NCBI GenBank assembly: GCA_964496495.1
Contig: CAZBZU010000014.1
Location: 3,577-67,576 of the forward strand
DNA length: 64,000 nucleotides
DNA from: JASBRS01 sp964496495
GTDB taxonomy: Bacteria > Deinococcota > Deinococci > Deinococcales > Trueperaceae
Reading direction: 5' to 3'
Shown here: in pieces, positions 36,460 through 43,900 of the stretch
Layout: every line of letters begins with the position of its first letter
Position numbering within the stretch: position 1 is the stretch's first letter
Program-made: the position numbers and the translations under genes
Notes under the pieces: model-generated
The model's input: only the letters and a program-made list of their open reading frames with translations
Databases searched by the model: none
Told to the model about the DNA's origin: nothing

Positions 36460-37155
36460 GTGGCGGACGGCCGCGGCGTGCCGGGGGCCACCTGCCGGCG
36501 GCGACAACGGCGCACCGCGCTGCTGCTCGTCCTACTCGGGGCCGGCGCTCTCGCGGGCCTGGCCTCCTGCGGCGGGAAGCGAGGGAGCGGCCCGGCGGCT
36601 CAGGCAGGGTCGCCGGGCGCCTCCGCGAGCCCGAGCTCCACCGAGGCGCCCTTCCCCTGCAGCGGCTGGCCGCAGGCGCCCGCCACCGTATACGAGCGCG
36701 CCAGCACCCGGGCCCGGCGCTTCGGCAGCGTGGCGCCCGGCGACCCCGTCGCCATCGTGGGGAGGAATGCCGCGGGTTGGTGGGCCATCGCGCCGGGGAC
36801 GGCTCAGGCCGCCAATGTCGGACCCTTCCGCCTGCGCTGGCTGCCGCCGGACACGCCCTTGCGGCTCGCGGGACAGTGCGCGCGGCTGCCCCGGCAGGCC
36901 TCGCCAGCGGCCGGCGTGTGCTTCGAGATGGCGATGGGCTCGGTGGCGCTGCGCGCCGCCCCGGATCCTTCCGCGCAGGTCGTCGCCACGCTGCCGGCGG
37001 GCGGCTACCTGGCGGTCACCGGGGCGGAGGCGGGCGGCTGGCTGCGGGTGGACGCCGGCAGCGGCAGCGCTACCGGCAGCGGGACGGCCTACGTCTCCCC
37101 GCAAGACGTCAATGTCAACGGCCCCTGCGACGCCTACCTGCGTCAGGGGCCGTAG
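36460..37155 (+). CDS. Lipoprotein with SH3-like domains
   Basis: A 231-residue lipoprotein. After a basic start the segment TALLLVLLGAGALAGLASC is a lipoprotein signal with lipobox LASC, the Cys at about residue 37. A Ser/Pro/Ala linker follows and then two SH3-like segments: ATVYERASTRARRFGSVAPGDPVAIVGRNAAGWWAI and MGSVALRAAPDPSAQVVATLPAGGYLAVTGAEAGGWLRV. Such bacterial SH3 domains often bind peptidoglycan. It starts with GTG 6 bases after the aldehyde dehydrogenase, so it may simply be read through from that operon; no functional link is evident. Confidence 0.75.
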   Translation: MADGRGVPGATCRRRQRRTALLLVLLGAGALAGLASCGGKRGSGPAAQAGSPGASASPSSTEAPFPCSGWPQAPATVYERASTRARRFGSVAPGDPVAIVGRNAAGWWAIAPGTAQAANVGPFRLRWLPPDTPLRLAGQCARLPRQASPAAGVCFEMAMGSVALRAAPDPSAQVVATLPAGGYLAVTGAEAGGWLRVDAGSGSATGSGTAYVSPQDVNVNGPCDAYLRQGP

Positions 37156-37243
37156 GCGCGAGCTGCCGGTCGCTCAGGTCCGGCGGGAACGCCCGCGCGT
37201 GTCGGCGAGTCGGAGGGCGCCTGGGTGTGGCGGCCGCCGGCTG

Positions 37244-37621
37244 TCAGCCGCCGTCGTGGGCCGTGAGCAGGTAGCCCGCAGGGTCCTTGAAGGCGAAGGC
37301 CTTCCCGAAAGGGCCCGGCTGCGGCTCGCCGAGCACGGTGACGCCGGCCTCGACCAGGCGCCGGTGGAGCGCGGCGCTGTCTTCGACGCGCAGCCACAGG
37401 GACACGCCGTGGCCGGGCACGGCCGCCGCCTCCAGATCGACCAGCGGCGTGCGCACCGCGAAGGGAACGGGCCGGGTGTCGAACAACACGGCGTCCGGCG
37501 GCGACTGCCTGGCGTAGGGGAGCTGGAGCAGGTCGTGATAGAAGCTGCGCGCGGCATCCAGGTCGCGCCACTGCAAGGCGATGAAGTCGGGGCCGTACAC
37601 GGTCGGTCGGGTCGCTGGCAT
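37244..37621 (-). CDS. VOC/glyoxalase-family protein
   Basis: A 125-residue protein of the vicinal oxygen chelate fold. It has DFIALQWRDLDAARSFYHDLLQLPYA at the start, a second module from GVSLWLRVEDSAALHRRLVEAGVTVLGEPQPGPFGKAFAFKDPAGYLLTAHDGG, and a typical C-terminal Gly-Tyr. Such proteins include glyoxalases, fosfomycin and bleomycin resistance proteins and dioxygenases. ATG 37621 was chosen for its GGAGGC site. It is divergent from a MarR regulator with two palindromic operators between, so it is the likely regulated target. Its substrate is unknown. Confidence 0.85.
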   Translation of the reverse strand: MPATRPTVYGPDFIALQWRDLDAARSFYHDLLQLPYARQSPPDAVLFDTRPVPFAVRTPLVDLEAAAVPGHGVSLWLRVEDSAALHRRLVEAGVTVLGEPQPGPFGKAFAFKDPAGYLLTAHDGG

Positions 37622-37641
37622 GGGAGCCTCCAAAGGTGGAA

Positions 37642-37657
37642 TATCAGCATGCTGATA
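37642..37657. promoter_or_regulatory. MarR operator copy 1
   Basis: TATCAGCATGCTGATA is a perfect 16-bp palindrome in the gap between the VOC and MarR genes. The same arms recur 27 bases away. Confidence 0.8.
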
Positions 37658-37668
37658 CTCTCGGATAG

Positions 37669-37684
37669 TATCAGGAAGCTGATA
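37669..37684. promoter_or_regulatory. MarR operator copy 2
   Basis: TATCAGGAAGCTGATA carries the same TATCAG/CTGATA arms around four different central bases. It overlaps by two bases the -10 hexamer of the MarR gene. A third, interlaced inverted repeat (GATACT...AGTATC, 37652-37671) lies between the two. Confidence 0.75.
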
Positions 37685-37688
37685 AGAT
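37683..37688 (+). promoter_or_regulatory. -10 box TAAGAT of the MarR gene (leaderless)
   Basis: TAAGAT is 7 nt ahead of ATG 37696. This geometry is why I prefer that start to the ATG at 37687, which would lie inside the promoter. Confidence 0.5.
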
Positions 37689-37695
37689 GTCAAGC

Positions 37696-38124
37696 ATGGA
37701 GAGCGATCCCCTCGGCTATCTCATCAAACGTGCCCAGGCGGCGCTGCGTCACGCCATGGACGCCGCCCTCTCGCCGCTGGGCCTCAGCACGCCGCGCTAC
37801 GCTGCGCTGCTGGCGCTGCGGAACGACCCCGGCGTGTCCAACGCGGAGCTGGCGCGGCGCTGCTTCGTGGCGCCGCAGACCATGCACCGCATCCTGGCGG
37901 AGCTGGAGTCGGACGGCCTGGTGGAGCGCAGGCCGCATCCGAGCCACGGCCGCATCCTGCAGCTGGCCCTGACGCCACGCGGTGTGCGCGCCGTCGACGC
38001 CGCGGAGCGCCGCGTCGACGCCATCGAAGCGCGCATGCTGGCCGGCCTGAGCGCGGCGCAGGTCGTCTCGGCGGCCGCGGTGCTGGAACGCTGCGCGGTG
38101 GCGCTCGAGCCCTCTGCCGGCTAG
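37696..38124 (+). CDS. MarR-family transcriptional regulator
   Basis: A 142-residue winged-helix regulator. The DNA-binding region is LSTPRYAALLALRNDPGVSNAELARRCFVAPQTMHRILAELESDGLVERRPHPSHGRILQLALTPRG, about residues 30-95, flanked by dimerisation helices. MarR proteins respond to phenolic or oxidative ligands. It is divergent from the VOC gene, and two palindromes overlap both promoters, so it probably represses itself and the VOC gene. An ATG three codons earlier is possible. Its stop overlaps the stop of the converging beta-mannosidase gene by 3 bases (CTAG region). Confidence 0.9.
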   Translation: MESDPLGYLIKRAQAALRHAMDAALSPLGLSTPRYAALLALRNDPGVSNAELARRCFVAPQTMHRILAELESDGLVERRPHPSHGRILQLALTPRGVRAVDAAERRVDAIEARMLAGLSAAQVVSAAAVLERCAVALEPSAG

Positions 38125-40694
38125 CTCGGCGCCGGCACCGCCGCCAGCTCGTTGGCGCACCCCAGCACCGGCCGCGCCGACAGAGCGGCTCGCTCGAGCG
38201 GCTCGGGGCTCGCCACCGTGAAGGTGTGGGTCTCGCCCGGCAGCAGCGTCACCAGGGCCTCGTCGACGCTCGCGGCGGGGTGCAGCCGGTCCGGGAAGAG
38301 GCACAGGTCGCGCAGCAGGCTGCGGGCGCGCACCGTGAGCAGGTAACGGTAACCGCCGGCGGTGGCGCGGTCCTGCACCAGCTCCGTCGCCAGCTCCGGT
38401 CGGGGGTAGCTAAGCTCCTTGTCGCGAGCGAAGAAGGCGGTGGCCCGTAGGCCGTCTCCATCGGCAACCAGAAGCTCCGCCCGAGGGTCGGCGGGCGTGA
38501 CGAGCGACGGCGGCAGCGTCAGCCACACGGCCGGGCCGCGCGGCTCGGCCACCACCTCCACGCTGGCAGCCGCGAGCTCGGTGCCGTCGAAGGCCAGGCG
38601 TCTGAGCCGCACCTGCTCGTGCCAGGGCTCGTCGCTGTCGTTGTGGGCCACCAGCGCGACGGGCTCGGGGCTCGACGCGAACGTGCCCTCGGCCGCGGGC
38701 TCGAAGCTCAGCAGACGCGGCGCGTAGGCCCGGCGCAGGGCGAACCACAGGGGCTTGGGCCGACCGCCGGCATCGATGGCCGCCCAGCTCGTCACCGGCC
38801 AGCAATCGTTGAGCTGCCACACCAGCGTTCCCATGCAGTGCTGCGCCAGCGCTCGGAAGTGGCGCACACCCAGGTCGAGCGCGCGGGCCTGGTTCAGCTG
38901 CGCCGCCAGCAGCCAGGCGTCGAAGTCCTGCGGCACGACGAAGTGCTCGGCCAGGCGGGCCTGCAGCTTGCGGTCGCCGCCCTCGGCCTTCTGGTGGTGG
39001 CGCATGCCGGGCGAGCCGGGCGTCAGCGGATCGTCGGACAGGGCGCCGCGCAGGGTCGCCCAGGTGGCTGGCGCCTGGTGACCGAACTCGGCCACGAAGC
39101 GCGGCCTCAGCTGCCGATAGACCACGTAGTCCTTCTCGTTCCAGGCGTCCCAGATGTGCTTGCAGCCGTAGTCGTCGAGGTTGGGGTGGAGGTCCTCGCG
39201 GCCCGACCAGGGGCTGCCGGGCCAGTACGGACGGGTGGGATCGAGCCTGGCGACCAGCTCGGGCAGCAGCTCGAGGTAGAAGCCGCGGCCCCAGCTGCGG
39301 CCCGTCAGCCGCGGCTGCCAGCCCCAGTCCCAGTACCCCCAGAGGTTCTCGTTGTTGCCGTTCCACAGGGCCAGGCTGGGGTGGGGCATGAGGCGCACGA
39401 CGTTCGCCTCCGCCTCGGCCTCCACCTCCGCGCGGAACGGCTCCTCCTCGGGGTAGGCGGCGCAGGCGAAGGCGAAGTCCTGCCACACCAGCAGGCCCAG
39501 CTCGTCGCACAGCCCGTAGAAGGCGTCGGACTCGTAGAGCCCGCCGCCCCAGACCCTGAGCATGTTCATGTTGGCGCGCACCGCCTGCGTCAGCCGCTCG
39601 CGCAGTCGCGCCTCGGAGACGCGCGAGGGGAAGGGATCGTCGGGAATCCAATCGGCCCCCTTGGCGAAGAGCCGCCGGCCGTTGACCGCGAAGGTGAAGG
39701 GAGCACCGGCGGCATCCTCGGCGGTGTCGAGGGCCACGCTGCGGAAGCCGACGCTCAGCTGGCGCCGGTGGAGCTCGCTGGCGGCGCCGTCCTCCGGCAG
39801 CCCGTGGATGGAGACCGTGAGGTCGTAGAGCGGCTGGGAGCCGTGGCCCGCCGGCCACCACAGCTGTGGCGAGGGCACCTCCATGGCCAGCGCCACGCTG
39901 GCGTCGTGGGCGCACACGTGCGTCTCGGCCGTCACCTCCAGGGGGTCGTCGCCGCGGCCGCAGAGGTGGGCATGGAGGTGCAGGGGCACCGACTCGCCGG
40001 CGCGCTCGAGGTCGACGTGCAGCTCCACCCGGCCGTCCTGCGCCGCGGTGGCGTCCGCCTGGCCGGGGACCAGCGCCACCCACGGGCGCACCCGCCGGAT
40101 GCGCGCGCCGGACCAGCCCTCGAGGCGGATCGCTCGGTAGATGCCGGCCGTGACCAGCGTGGGCCCCCAGTCCCAGCCGAAGTTGCAGGCCATCTTGCGG
40201 ACGAAGTTGTAGGGCAGCGGGTAGGCGCGTGGCAGCTCGCCGAGGCGCTGCGCCTCCTCGCGGGCGGCCGCCAGGGCCGAGGCGAACTCGATCACGATCT
40301 CGTTCTCGCCGGGATGGAGCGCGTCCGTGACGTCGAAGCGGTGCGGGCGATGCATGTTCCGGCTCCGCCCCACCTCGGCCCCGTTGACGCGCACCGTGGC
40401 CACCGTGTCGAGCCCTTCGCAGTGCAGGTCGATGCGCTGCTTGGCGAGCAGCGACGGCGGCGCGAGGAAGCGGCAGCGGTAGCGCCAGTCGCACTCGCCG
40501 ACCCACTGGACGAGCGTCTCGTTCTCGTCCAGCAGGGGGTCCGGGATGAGTCCGGCAGCCAGCAGGTCGGTGTGCACGCAGCCGGGCACGGTCGCGGGGA
40601 TCGGCGCCGAGCGCGAGGCCAGCTCCGGTGGCGTGCCCTCGGCCGGGCGGACGAGCTCGAGCGTCCAACCCGAGCCAAGGGTCCAGGTGATCAT
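38121..40694 (-). CDS. Beta-mannosidase (GH2)
   Basis: An 857-residue glycoside hydrolase family 2 enzyme that releases terminal beta-mannose. The sugar-binding domain occupies the first 200 residues (WTLGSGWTLELVRP, TVPGCVHTDLLAAGLIPDPLLDENE, CNFGWDWGPTLVTAGIYR). The immunoglobulin-like domain follows and then the TIM barrel with acid/base Glu449 in NGNNE and nucleophile Glu536 in VAEFGHQ. RVWGGGLYESDAFYGLCDELGLLVWQDFAFACA is the classical beta-mannosidase barrel strand. No signal peptide, so it is cytosolic and would act on imported oligosaccharides. ATG 40694 was chosen for its GGGAGCGA site; it is divergent from an IclR regulator. Confidence 0.93.
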   Translation of the reverse strand: MITWTLGSGWTLELVRPAEGTPPELASRSAPIPATVPGCVHTDLLAAGLIPDPLLDENETLVQWVGECDWRYRCRFLAPPSLLAKQRIDLHCEGLDTVATVRVNGAEVGRSRNMHRPHRFDVTDALHPGENEIVIEFASALAAAREEAQRLGELPRAYPLPYNFVRKMACNFGWDWGPTLVTAGIYRAIRLEGWSGARIRRVRPWVALVPGQADATAAQDGRVELHVDLERAGESVPLHLHAHLCGRGDDPLEVTAETHVCAHDASVALAMEVPSPQLWWPAGHGSQPLYDLTVSIHGLPEDGAASELHRRQLSVGFRSVALDTAEDAAGAPFTFAVNGRRLFAKGADWIPDDPFPSRVSEARLRERLTQAVRANMNMLRVWGGGLYESDAFYGLCDELGLLVWQDFAFACAAYPEEEPFRAEVEAEAEANVVRLMPHPSLALWNGNNENLWGYWDWGWQPRLTGRSWGRGFYLELLPELVARLDPTRPYWPGSPWSGREDLHPNLDDYGCKHIWDAWNEKDYVVYRQLRPRFVAEFGHQAPATWATLRGALSDDPLTPGSPGMRHHQKAEGGDRKLQARLAEHFVVPQDFDAWLLAAQLNQARALDLGVRHFRALAQHCMGTLVWQLNDCWPVTSWAAIDAGGRPKPLWFALRRAYAPRLLSFEPAAEGTFASSPEPVALVAHNDSDEPWHEQVRLRRLAFDGTELAAASVEVVAEPRGPAVWLTLPPSLVTPADPRAELLVADGDGLRATAFFARDKELSYPRPELATELVQDRATAGGYRYLLTVRARSLLRDLCLFPDRLHPAASVDEALVTLLPGETHTFTVASPEPLERAALSARPVLGCANELAAVPAPS

Positions 40695-40782
40695 CTCTCG
40701 CTCCCTCGCCGCCGGGAGTCGATGCGGCGGCTTTGCCGCCAGCATGGGCGCCCGGGCGCGTGAGGTCAACGGACGTTTGTCG

Positions 40783-40813
40783 CGCTCGCGCCGGCCGCCG
40801 GCCGGCGCGAGCG
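40783..40813. promoter_or_regulatory. Perfect long inverted repeat between beta-mannosidase and iclR
   Basis: Two exact 14-base arms (CGCTCGCGCCGGCC and its complement) surround a 3-base spacer. In a divergent promoter region it may be a regulator site or an RNA hairpin in the beta-mannosidase leader. Confidence 0.55.
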
Positions 40814-40839
40814 TCGGCGGACGAGGAGCGGCCCTGCCG

Positions 40840-40845
40840 TAGAGT
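40840..40845 (+). promoter_or_regulatory. -10 box TAGAGT of the iclR gene (leaderless)
   Basis: TAGAGT is followed by AAGAGC and then ATG 40852, a 6-nt spacing without room for a ribosome site. Confidence 0.55.
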
Positions 40846-40851
40846 AAGAGC

Positions 40852-41739
40852 ATGGACGAGGGCGAACGGGACGCGCGCACCGGCGATGACGGCAGCCGCC
40901 CGCCCGGCGGTCCCTCGCGCCGCTACCGCATCCAGGCGCTGGAACGCGCGCTCGGCATCCTCGCGCAGGTGGCCGCCCGCCCCGACCAGGGCCTGCAGGC
41001 GATCGCGGAGGAGGCCGGCACCAGCCCCAGCCAGGTGCTGAAGATCCTGTCCACGCTGGAGGCGCACGGGCTCGTCGCCAAGGCCCCCGACAAGACCTAC
41101 CGCCTCGGCTACGGGGCGTTGCGGCTGGGACACCAGGCCGCCACCCTGCGGCCGGTCATCGCGCTGGCGGCGCCGGTGCTCGACGAGCTGCGCGAGGAGA
41201 CCGGCGAGAGCGTGCACCTGGTGGTGCGTGACGGTCTCGACGCGGTCATCGCCGACGTGCGGGAGTCCACCAAGGCGGTGCGGGTGGTTTCGCCGGTAGG
41301 TGAGCGCACCCGGCTGCACGCCGGCGGCAGCGGCAAGCTGTTCCTGGCCCACGGCGGCCCGGAGCTGATGGCGTGGCTGGTACGCGACGGCTTGCCGGCG
41401 TACACCGAGCTGAGCGACACCGACCCGGAGCTGCTCCGCATCGAGGTGGAGCGCAGCCGGCGCCTCGGCGTGTGCGTGGCCATCGGAGACTTCGAGCCAG
41501 GCGCCTTCTCGGTGGCGGCGCCGGTGCTCGAGGGACCCGGCGCCATGGTCGCCGCCATCGCGCTGGCCGGGCCGCTCAGCCGCTTCGACAGCGGCATCGA
41601 GCGGCGCTACCGCAGTGCCGTCAAGCGCGCCGCCCAGGCCATCGGCGAGCGGCTGCGGGAGGGTGGGCGCCGCCGGCAGCCCGGCACGGCGCCGGGCGCG
41701 CAGCACGGCGACGGTGACGAAGCCAGGGACCCGGGCTAG
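40852..41739 (+). CDS. IclR-family transcriptional regulator
   Basis: A 295-residue IclR protein. An acidic, disordered N-terminus is followed by the HTH (YRIQALERALGILAQVAARPDQGLQAIAEEAGTSPSQVLKILSTLEAHGLVAKAPDKTYRLGYGALRLG, about 25-90) and an effector domain (DELREETGESVHLVVRDGLDAVIAD, RLHAGGSGKLFLAHGG, GVCVAIGDFEPGAFSVAAPVLEGPGAMVAAIALAGPLSRF). IclR regulators control carbon use. It is divergent from the beta-mannosidase, its most likely target. The C-terminal 30 residues are Gly/Arg-rich and unlike the family. Confidence 0.92.
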   Translation: MDEGERDARTGDDGSRPPGGPSRRYRIQALERALGILAQVAARPDQGLQAIAEEAGTSPSQVLKILSTLEAHGLVAKAPDKTYRLGYGALRLGHQAATLRPVIALAAPVLDELREETGESVHLVVRDGLDAVIADVRESTKAVRVVSPVGERTRLHAGGSGKLFLAHGGPELMAWLVRDGLPAYTELSDTDPELLRIEVERSRRLGVCVAIGDFEPGAFSVAAPVLEGPGAMVAAIALAGPLSRFDSGIERRYRSAVKRAAQAIGERLREGGRRRQPGTAPGAQHGDGDEARDPG

Positions 41740-41766
41740 GCCGTTGCGCCGCTGCCGGCCGCGCCG

Positions 41767-42444
41767 TCAACGCAGCGAGGCCGGCAGGTACAGCATGTCC
41801 ATGGGAATGATCGCGCCGTTGTTCACCAGCGTGGTCTCGCCGCTGAGGTAGGGCGTCCAGGCGGGGTTGAAGCCGGTGTCGCTGCCGACGGCCACCTTCA
41901 CCCGACCGCCGGCCGTCGGGAAGCGGTCGAAGGTCAGCCGCAGGTCGCTGCCGGCCAGGGTCGGGAGGCTGAGACGTCCCGTGGCGGGCACCGCGCGACC
42001 CTTGAGGTCGGCGCTGGTGTAGCGGCCCTTCACCATCAACCCGTTCAGGACGGTGGTCAGCTTCTTGGTGTCGCGCATGAGCCGGTTGTAGCCGGCGCTT
42101 CCCAGCAGGTGCTCCAGCTGAGAGAAGCCGGCGTCGGTCGGGGCGAAGAGCGTGATGCTGCCGTCGCTCTTGAGCGTCTGGTCGAGGCCGGTGGCCTTGA
42201 GGACGGCGACCAGGCAGGTGAAGTTGTCCTCCGGCCTGGTGGTGGCGTTGGAGCAGTTGGACGGCGGCCGGCGGCTGGAGTTGTCCAGCAGGAACTGCCA
42301 CACGGTGGTGCTGCGGGTGGCGAACGAGGTCGCCTGGATGGTGCTCTGGGCCAGCGCGAAGCCGGCCGCGAGCGTCAGCAGGGCGGCGGCCAGGACCGGC
42401 GCACGTGGCCCCCGCAAGGAACGGCGGACCGGGTCTCTGTGCAT
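41767..42444 (-). CDS. Exported fasciclin-domain protein
   Basis: A 225-residue protein with a signal peptide (VLAAALLTLAAGFALAQ, about residues 17-33) and one FAS1 (fasciclin) domain. The H1-like motif ITLFAPTDAGFSQL is at about 107-120, followed by LTTVLNGLMVKGRYTSADL and the terminal block TTLVNNGAIIPMDMLYLP. A pair of cysteines in the N-terminal insertion (NCSN and FTCL) may form a disulfide. FAS1 proteins mediate adhesion or matrix binding. GGAGAGGTGA precedes the ATG. It stands alone, divergent from the YhaO-like gene across 304 bases in which I see no other gene. Confidence 0.88.
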   Translation of the reverse strand: MHRDPVRRSLRGPRAPVLAAALLTLAAGFALAQSTIQATSFATRSTTVWQFLLDNSSRRPPSNCSNATTRPEDNFTCLVAVLKATGLDQTLKSDGSITLFAPTDAGFSQLEHLLGSAGYNRLMRDTKKLTTVLNGLMVKGRYTSADLKGRAVPATGRLSLPTLAGSDLRLTFDRFPTAGGRVKVAVGSDTGFNPAWTPYLSGETTLVNNGAIIPMDMLYLPASLR

Positions 42445-42748
42445 CAGCGTCACCTCTCCGGGCACCGGCCGTGCCCCTCGCCGTGAGCTCCCACCCGGCT
42501 CGACGTGGTCGGGTGGCGGCGGTCGCCTCCAGTCTCGGCCGACTCTACGGGCGCCACATGAGGACAGCCTAAAGGCCGCGTCACCGCCGCCCCGCGCGAG
42601 GCCGGCCGGGAGACCTCCCGGAACCGCCGAGGAGGTTCGCGACGGGCGGAATTCTCGCCCTCGCGCGGGCGGACCTGCTACCGTTGGAGGGCGCACCTAA
42701 GCTGGCAGGGCGTGTGTCTGGCGCGGCCGCCGGGCACGAGGAGGTCAC
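42445..42748. other. Intergenic region of 304 bases
   Basis: This spacer separates divergent genes. I see no coding frame with good codon use. A TACCGT hexamer at 42678-42683 may be a promoter element for the nuclease gene, and GAGGAGGT near 42738 is its ribosome binding site. Confidence 0.5.
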
Positions 42749-43900
42749 GTGCGGCTTCTCCACCTCGCCGACCTGCATCTGGGCTGGCAGCCGAGTGGCT
42801 GGCCGGCCGACGCGGCTGCGGCCCGGCAGCGCAGGCGGGACGCCGTGCTGGCGCGCGCGGTGGATACCGGCCTGCGCGAAGGCGTGCAGCTGGCGGTGAT
42901 CGCCGGCGACCTCTTCGACGACCACGACCCGCACCCCGAGGTGGTGGAGCGCGCGCTCTCCGAGCTGCGGCGCCTGCAGGACAGCGGCGTGCGGCTGGTG
43001 ACGGTGCCTGGCAACCACGACGAGCTGACCTACGGTGACAGCGTCTACCGCCGTCAGGAGGCGTGGCCGGACCTGCTGGTCCGCGACCCGCTGCCGGCCC
43101 ACGTGGCCAGCCTCGACCTCGCCGGCGAGCGCGTTCACCTGTACGGAGCGGCGTTCACCGGCGGCGTGACCCCCCAGGACCGTCCGCTGCACGAGTTCCC
43201 GCGGCTGGAGGAGGCCGGCATCCACATCGCGGTGTTCCACGGCACCCTGGGCGCGTCCGAGGGTCGGCGCAGCCTGCCGCTCGATGCCGACGCGCTGGCC
43301 GCCGCCCGTTACCACTACGTCGCCCTGGGGCACCTGCACGAGCCGTTGCGCCACGAGTTCCCCGCCGGTCCGGCGGTGTACCCCGGCACGCCGGAAGCGC
43401 TTTCGTTCGGCGAGGGCGGCTGCGGCAGCGTGGTGGTGGTCGATCTGGCTGCAGGGCGCGCCGAGGTGCGAGAGGTCGCCGTGCCCGTGCAGGCGGTGCG
43501 CGACGCTCGCCTCGATCTGACGCCGGTGGACGACGTGGCGGAGATCGATGCCTTCATCGCCGGGCTCGCGGATCCCGATGCCGTGCAGCGCGTGCGGCTC
43601 GGCGGGGCGTCGTGGCTGCCCGAGCTGGACGTGGAGACGCTGCGGCAACGTCACGCGCAGGACTTCTTCCACCTCGAGGTCGTCGACGAGGTGGAGGAGC
43701 TGGCGCAGGAGCTGCTGGTGCGCTGGGCGGAGGAGGCGAGCGTGCGTGGCGCCTTCGTGGCGCGGATGCTCGACCGCATCCGCGACGCCGACACCGAGGA
43801 GCGCCTGCGGCTTCACCTCAGCCTGCGCTGGGGCATCGCGGCGCTCTACGGCGGGCCCGCCCCGAGAGCGCGCTCGTCGCTGGGAGGGGGCGGCTCGTGA
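42749..43900 (+). CDS. SbcD/YhaO-like DNA repair phosphoesterase
   Basis: A 383-residue Mre11/SbcD-type metallophosphoesterase. The metal motifs are LADLHLGW (residues 5-12), GDLFDDHDP (about 53-61), GNHDE (about 90-94), an FHGTLG histidine and LGHLHEP. These enzymes nick and resect DNA ends and hairpins together with an SbcC/Rad50-type ATPase. The shorter length and the ATPase partner's features fit the YhaO/YhaN branch better than canonical SbcCD. The GTG start is preceded by GAGGAGGT. Its stop overlaps the ATPase start by GTGA. Confidence 0.88.
   Translation: MRLLHLADLHLGWQPSGWPADAAAARQRRRDAVLARAVDTGLREGVQLAVIAGDLFDDHDPHPEVVERALSELRRLQDSGVRLVTVPGNHDELTYGDSVYRRQEAWPDLLVRDPLPAHVASLDLAGERVHLYGAAFTGGVTPQDRPLHEFPRLEEAGIHIAVFHGTLGASEGRRSLPLDADALAAARYHYVALGHLHEPLRHEFPAGPAVYPGTPEALSFGEGGCGSVVVVDLAAGRAEVREVAVPVQAVRDARLDLTPVDDVAEIDAFIAGLADPDAVQRVRLGGASWLPELDVETLRQRHAQDFFHLEVVDEVEELAQELLVRWAEEASVRGAFVARMLDRIRDADTEERLRLHLSLRWGIAALYGGPAPRARSSLGGGGS

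Noticed and set aside
36460..37155. The SH3 lipoprotein as part of the polyol pathway
   Set aside because: Only the short spacing to the aldehyde dehydrogenase suggests it; the protein has no metabolic domain, so read-through is the simpler explanation.
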